Assembly: GCA_964431685.1 (NCBI GenBank)
Contig: CAYSLA010000208.1
Span: 1-5,355 of the forward strand
DNA: 5,355 nucleotides
Origin: CAYSLA01 sp964431685
GTDB lineage: Bacteria > Armatimonadota > UBA5829
Direction: 5' to 3'
Numbering within the stretch: the stretch's first letter is position 1; every line of letters starts with the position of its first letter. A model generated the notes under the pieces. It was not told the DNA's origin, did no database searches, and saw only the letters and a list, made by a program, of their open reading frames with translations. Both the position numbers and the translations under genes were made by a program. Of this stretch, positions 5,296 to 5,355 are shown in pieces.

Positions 5296-5355
5296 GAAAC
5301 ACGTCATGCTACTCAGAAAGAAGACCCTCAAGGTCTACTTTCATTCCCTTGTGCG

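Overview
The window looks like chromosomal DNA of a GC-rich, diderm-type bacterium that carries PEP-CTERM surface proteins and many secreted pseudopilins. The pseudopilin N-terminus (GFALIELL, then ILFPVFATARDKARQ), the DUF362 protein with an OB-like C-terminal extension and the dockerin-like tail are all styles I associate with Armatimonadota, less strongly with Planctomycetota. This assignment rests on sequence style only.

Layout: (1) 1-930 is the 3' part of a DUF362-family gene, ending in a probable intrinsic terminator (974-1012). (2) 1017-1453 is a long regulatory leader. It has a near-consensus sigma-70 promoter (TTGACA, 17 bp, TATACT), a clear cobalamin riboswitch (about 1070-1210), a strong extra hairpin, and a strong intrinsic terminator (1368-1402) placed ahead of the first start codon. 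(3) 1454-4150 holds three plus-strand genes: a Trp-rich PEP-CTERM protein, an H-X9-DG pseudopilin-like protein, and a secreted surface protein with a carboxypeptidase-regulatory-like domain and a half dockerin-like tail. A structured 113-nt spacer with nested inverted repeats separates the first two; the last two are 13 nt apart. (4) 4271-5175 holds two minus-strand genes coupled by an ATGA overlap. They are diverged relatives of each other and of unknown function. (5) 5176-5355 holds their ribosome binding site and a repeat cluster with three 21-bp units plus an inverted copy.

How it may work: the riboswitch and terminator should shut off the three-gene unit when cobalamin is plentiful. All three products have export signals and none looks like a B12-dependent enzyme or a known B12 biosynthesis enzyme. 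The simplest inference is a surface-exposed cobalamin capture or scavenging system built on PEP-CTERM, pseudopilin and dockerin-like parts. This is the most interesting item in the window. The minus-strand pair converges on this unit and shows no visible link to it.
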